Below are positions 31,623 to 34,265 of a DNA stretch of 34,265 nt, in pieces. The position numbers and the translations under genes are program-made. The number at the start of each line of letters is the position of its first letter. Positions within the stretch are counted from its first letter, which is position 1. Source of the stretch: Candidatus Stahliibacteriota bacterium (GTDB taxonomy: Bacteria; Hydrothermota; Tepidihabitantia; B3-TA06). The stretch is from contig SOJW01000062.1 of NCBI GenBank assembly GCA_004375895.1, positions 1 through 34,265 on the forward strand, read 5' to 3'. The notes below the pieces were generated by a model. That model had not been told where the DNA came from. It saw only the letters and a program-made list of their open reading frames with translations, and made no database searches.

Positions 31623-31640
31623 GTGAACCCCACGAAGCTG
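31623..31640 (-). repeat. Half copy of the dispersed palindromic element
   Basis: GTGAACCCCACGAAGCTG matches the right arm of copy B (TCACCCCACGAATCTG). Like copy B it begins on the base after a stop codon, here that of ftsY. The other arm is absent. Confidence 0.4.
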
Positions 31641-31668
31641 AAAAGGAACAAATTGGGTATCTTACCTA

Positions 31669-31696
31669 TTGACACTTACCCCTCTGTTCCTATATT
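31669..31696 (+). promoter_or_regulatory. Sigma70-type promoter for the M28 peptidase
   Basis: TTGACA (31669-31674), 16 bp spacer, TATATT (31691-31696). The predicted start is near 31703, with GGAG at 31719-31722 before the GTG at 31730. Confidence 0.85.
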
Positions 31697-31729
31697 CATT
31701 AAACTGATTTTGAACCCTGGAGACCTGCT

Positions 31730-33031
31730 GTGATCTTATCGATTTTGTTGAGTGGGATAATAAGCTTCGGTGGTGTGGAATACGATCCCGATATCCACGA
31801 ATTGATGGGTGAGGTTAACTCAGACACCCTATGGGCTAACCTAGCCTCTTTGAGTGGTGAGGTTTCCGTGACCATCGAAGGGGAGCCGGACTCGCTTCCG
31901 TGCCGCTTCGCGCTTTCAGAGGGCTCGGATCGCGCCGCCCTGTGGCTTGCCGAGCAGTTCGAGGCGCGCGGTTTTACCGTTGAGCTTGTGCCCTTTTTCC
32001 CTCATTGGCTAAGCGAGACCCGTCCTTTGCCCCTGGGGGTTGAGAACGCAGAAGCGCTGGAGGCCATTTATATTAACGCTCAGTCCTCGATCGGGTCGGA
32101 CACCATGTACAACGTGGTCGCCACCCTGCCGGGTAAAGACTCCCTACAGGTGATTTTATGCGCCCACTACGACGCTATCACCAGTACCATGTGGACCTAC
32201 ACCCCGGGTGCCGACGACAACGCTTCCGGGGTGATGGGGGTGCTTGAGGCGGCAAGGATAATGGGGGAACACAACTGGCAGCACACGCTTCGATTCGTGC
32301 TCTTCTCCGGCGAGGAGTTGGGGCTTTGGGGTTCAGAGGCCTACGTGAAGGATGCAGTGGAAGCGGGAGACAGCATGATTGCCGCCCTCAACATGGATAT
32401 GATAGCATACAACAGTGACGCGCTACCTGATATGGACATCCACTGCAACCCTTATGATCAGGCTTCGCAGGATATGGGGCAGATGCTGATAGAGCTTATA
32501 GATATCTACGAACTCGATATCGTGCCGGATCGGCATATCTTCGACGCCACCGATCGCAGCGACCACTACTGGTTCTGGCAGTATAACATCCCGGCGGCGT
32601 TACTTATCGAGGATTTTGACGACTTTAACCCCTTCTTTCACACTACCAACGATCGACTGGGGAGATTGGACAGCGCTTATATGAGAGAGGCGGTGCGTCT
32701 TGCGCTGGGCTGGGCGGCTAGTGAGGCCGGGTTGGTGGAGGAGCCCGGTATCGAGGAGCGTATTGTGGATTCTCAAAACCTTGTCTCGTTTAGGCTTTCA
32801 GCAGATGTCATCAGGTATGGCGCTTGGCTGGAGATTCGTTCGCCTCATGCGATTACTCCGGCTATCTACGATGCGGCAGGTCGTCGGGTTAAGACCCTTG
32901 AAACTATCCAGGGATCTTTGGGGTCTGTTCGCATACCCCTTGAGGTTTCGGATTTACCGCGAGGTGTTTACTGGATCACGGTGTCTGGTAAAGAGAGTCT
33001 TGTTTCAGAGAGATTCGTTCTGGTTCGCTAA
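31730..33031 (+). CDS. Secreted M28 family zinc aminopeptidase with C-terminal sorting domain
   Basis: A 433-residue exported metallopeptidase. The short signal peptide is MILSILLSGIISFG. M28 residues are visible: H146 and D148 (CAHYDA), D162 (GADDNASG), catalytic E195 with E196 (SGEELGLWG), D223 (NMDMIAYN) and H304 (FFHTTNDRLG). M28 enzymes bind two zinc ions and release N-terminal amino acids. The last 80 residues form a beta-sandwich tail typical of Por/T9SS type A or FlgD-like sorting domains (AIYDAAGRRVKTLE, LPRGVYWITVSG, VSERFVLVR), suggesting secretion to the surface and anchoring. GTG start with GGAG eight bases upstream. The stop overlaps the stop of the opposing gene by four bases. 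Confidence 0.92.
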   Translation: MILSILLSGIISFGGVEYDPDIHELMGEVNSDTLWANLASLSGEVSVTIEGEPDSLPCRFALSEGSDRAALWLAEQFEARGFTVELVPFFPHWLSETRPLPLGVENAEALEAIYINAQSSIGSDTMYNVVATLPGKDSLQVILCAHYDAITSTMWTYTPGADDNASGVMGVLEAARIMGEHNWQHTLRFVLFSGEELGLWGSEAYVKDAVEAGDSMIAALNMDMIAYNSDALPDMDIHCNPYDQASQDMGQMLIELIDIYELDIVPDRHIFDATDRSDHYWFWQYNIPAALLIEDFDDFNPFFHTTNDRLGRLDSAYMREAVRLALGWAASEAGLVEEPGIEERIVDSQNLVSFRLSADVIRYGAWLEIRSPHAITPAIYDAAGRRVKTLETIQGSLGSVRIPLEVSDLPRGVYWITVSGKESLVSERFVLVR

Positions 33032-34265
33032 AACTTCACAGAGACTTTAAACTCCAGGCTTCGTGCAGGCAGAGGGCTTGGGGTGTATGCGTCGTAGAAC
33101 GCCCTGGCCCGTTGGTATGCAGCTACCTCCTCGGCCGCGGTTACGACCCCGTCGTGGTTAGCATCGCGTGAAGGATGATAATCCTCATCGCCCAGCACAA
33201 CTCGATCCGGGAACTCCTCTTCGGTGGGAAGAACAGGGGCTGGTAACTCACCAAAGACCGGTTCCTTCCAGTTAAATGGGTTCAAAAGCTCGATCTTGAT
33301 CTCCGCCTCAAAGCCACCAATAGAGATTACCCTGCCCGCAGCGACCTCGCACCATGCCCACCAGGGGATATCTCCCTCCCCGCCCTCCTCACCCTCCTCA
33401 CCAGGGAAGCCTGAGGCCAGAGCAAAGCCCGGTCCCAAGAACCAATCCCTTAGAAGGAAGTGCGCCCCTTCAGATGTCGCAAGGTTGGCTTGCAACGTAA
33501 ACTTGTGGCGGGAATCGAGCGGCATCCTCTGCATCTGGGTCGTGAGAGAATCCCCGGCCAGAAGACGCTCGTAGTCTCCGATAGGGCCCAGGGTTGTTGA
33601 CTTAGCTGATGCGAACCGGTAGGCGGCTCTTATGCCCAGCCATTCCGAGCGGTACTCTAACCAGGGTCCCAGTCCCAGGCTGAAACTTTTGCCCTCCAGG
33701 AAGACCCCGGCCGCAGGGGTGGCGGCGGTAGGCTCCTCCGTAGGATTCAGGCCTCCGGCAAGAAGCCTGTAGCCCAGGCTTGAGTAAAACGAGATACCGG
33801 TAGTCCAGCTCTTCCCCCATCCTTTCTGCACCTCGAACCATGCTCGCCAGGCGCGTTCTGGTGTTGGATCTATTTTGGGGATCAAGATGAGGGAATCCGC
33901 AAGAGGGGTTTCGTCCTTTGTGTCGAAGAAGACAGCAAACGGAGGGATTGCGGCAGGCATGTCCGTACCCGCTCGTATCTGAACTCCCCCCAGGTAAGCA
34001 CGAGCTTCGATCCGCGGGGCAAGGGAGATTGTATATTCGGAGATCTCAGTCTCTACCTCGCTGGTATCCGGTTTCTCTATCCCCAGATATGCAAACCCCA
34101 GCCCCGGCTCTATCCAGAAACGATCCAGGTGGATGCGGTCACCGAGGTACAGCCCTGCCAGACGAGGGGTCTCCTGGTAGTTCTCGGCGTGTTTTTCGGT
34201 GCCGGTGTATCTGGATATGTCACCAATAAGATTAAAGGTTGTATAGCCGAAGCGGACGCGGATTT
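33028..34265 (-). CDS. Outer-membrane beta-barrel-like protein with EF-hand loop, 5' end outside window
   Basis: At least 412 residues are open to the right edge, so the start is missing. The sequence alternates short amphipathic strands (RFWIEPGLGFAYLGIEK, IRVRFGYTTFN, AWFEVQKGWGKSWTTGISFY) and ends SLEFKVSVKF, with the terminal phenylalanine typical of Bam-assembled barrels. A 12-residue loop DANHDGVVTAAE matches the EF-hand consensus (D1, N3, D5, G6, E12) and lies about 35 residues before the C-terminus. This suggests calcium binding at a loop. An internal ATG at 33960 has upstream coding sequence in frame, so it is not the true start. The family is not recognised. The gene converges with the M28 peptidase and overlaps its stop. 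Confidence 0.75.
   Translation of the reverse strand, partial: IRVRFGYTTFNLIGDISRYTGTEKHAENYQETPRLAGLYLGDRIHLDRFWIEPGLGFAYLGIEKPDTSEVETEISEYTISLAPRIEARAYLGGVQIRAGTDMPAAIPPFAVFFDTKDETPLADSLILIPKIDPTPERAWRAWFEVQKGWGKSWTTGISFYSSLGYRLLAGGLNPTEEPTAATPAAGVFLEGKSFSLGLGPWLEYRSEWLGIRAAYRFASAKSTTLGPIGDYERLLAGDSLTTQMQRMPLDSRHKFTLQANLATSEGAHFLLRDWFLGPGFALASGFPGEEGEEGGEGDIPWWAWCEVAAGRVISIGGFEAEIKIELLNPFNWKEPVFGELPAPVLPTEEEFPDRVVLGDEDYHPSRDANHDGVVTAAEEVAAYQRARAFYDAYTPSPLPARSLEFKVSVKF

Noticed and set aside
1-34265. CRISPR arrays, phage genes or intact insertion sequences
   Set aside because: No regularly spaced direct repeats of 20-40 bases with unique spacers, no integrase, no capsid or terminase genes, and no complete transposase were seen.

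Overview
The window looks like a chromosomal stretch of an uncultivated Gram-negative (diderm) bacterium of mixed, mid-to-high GC. The outer envelope is indicated by a cobalamin-riboswitch-controlled TonB-dependent receptor, a Wza-like/Wzz-like polysaccharide export pair, a beta-barrel-like protein ending in an aromatic residue, a LolA-like protein, and an M28 peptidase with a C-terminal Por/T9SS-like sorting domain. That last feature and the LVIVD-type propellers point to an FCB-related or candidate-phylum lineage of the WOR-3/Stahlbacteria kind; this placement is inference, since no rRNA is present.

Layout. 1-2640: palindromic repeats and an AT-rich island carrying one large membrane protein, then more repeats. 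2643-5208 (+): a two-gene unit, a polytopic UbiA-like membrane protein and a TPR membrane protein. 5246-9965: leftward genes, namely a 60-residue ORF with its own promoter and a three-gene unit (LolA-like protein, then two paralogous LVIVD propellers that share a CPCGP motif). 10370-12417 (+): obg-dprA. 12418-13239: repeats, a short promoter-hairpin-terminator unit, and a truncated DUF3795 gene. 13246-14561 (-): a Fic protein whose promoter, leader and start codon carry a six-base motif repeated every 12 bp. 14595-17225 (+): promoter, cobalamin riboswitch, receptor, two extra copies of the receptor C-terminal tail, terminator. 17239-18364 (+): an AT-rich lipoprotein. 18499-24166 (-): a four-gene unit of sensorless hybrid histidine kinase, single-domain response regulator, REC-PATAN-pseudoGTPase protein, and EF-G. 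24813-27251 (+): polysaccharide export pair. 27326-31622 (+): smc-ftsY, overlapping by 23 bases. 31669-33031 (+): secreted M28 peptidase. 33028 to the right edge (-): partial barrel-like protein.

Regulatory signals are unusually readable. Nine strong promoters have TTGACA-type -35 boxes, mostly 16 bp (sometimes 17 bp) from a TATAAT-like -10. In at least three cases the -10 lies only 5-9 bases before the start codon and there is no Shine-Dalgarno sequence, which implies leaderless mRNAs. Other genes have clear AGGAG-type sites. No tRNA, rRNA, CRISPR array, intact transposase or phage gene was found.

Most worth a second look: the 12-bp-phased motif over the fic promoter, the REC-PATAN-pseudoGTPase protein co-operonic with EF-G, the tandem receptor tails joined to a dispersed palindrome, and the short structured transcript before the DUF3795 gene.
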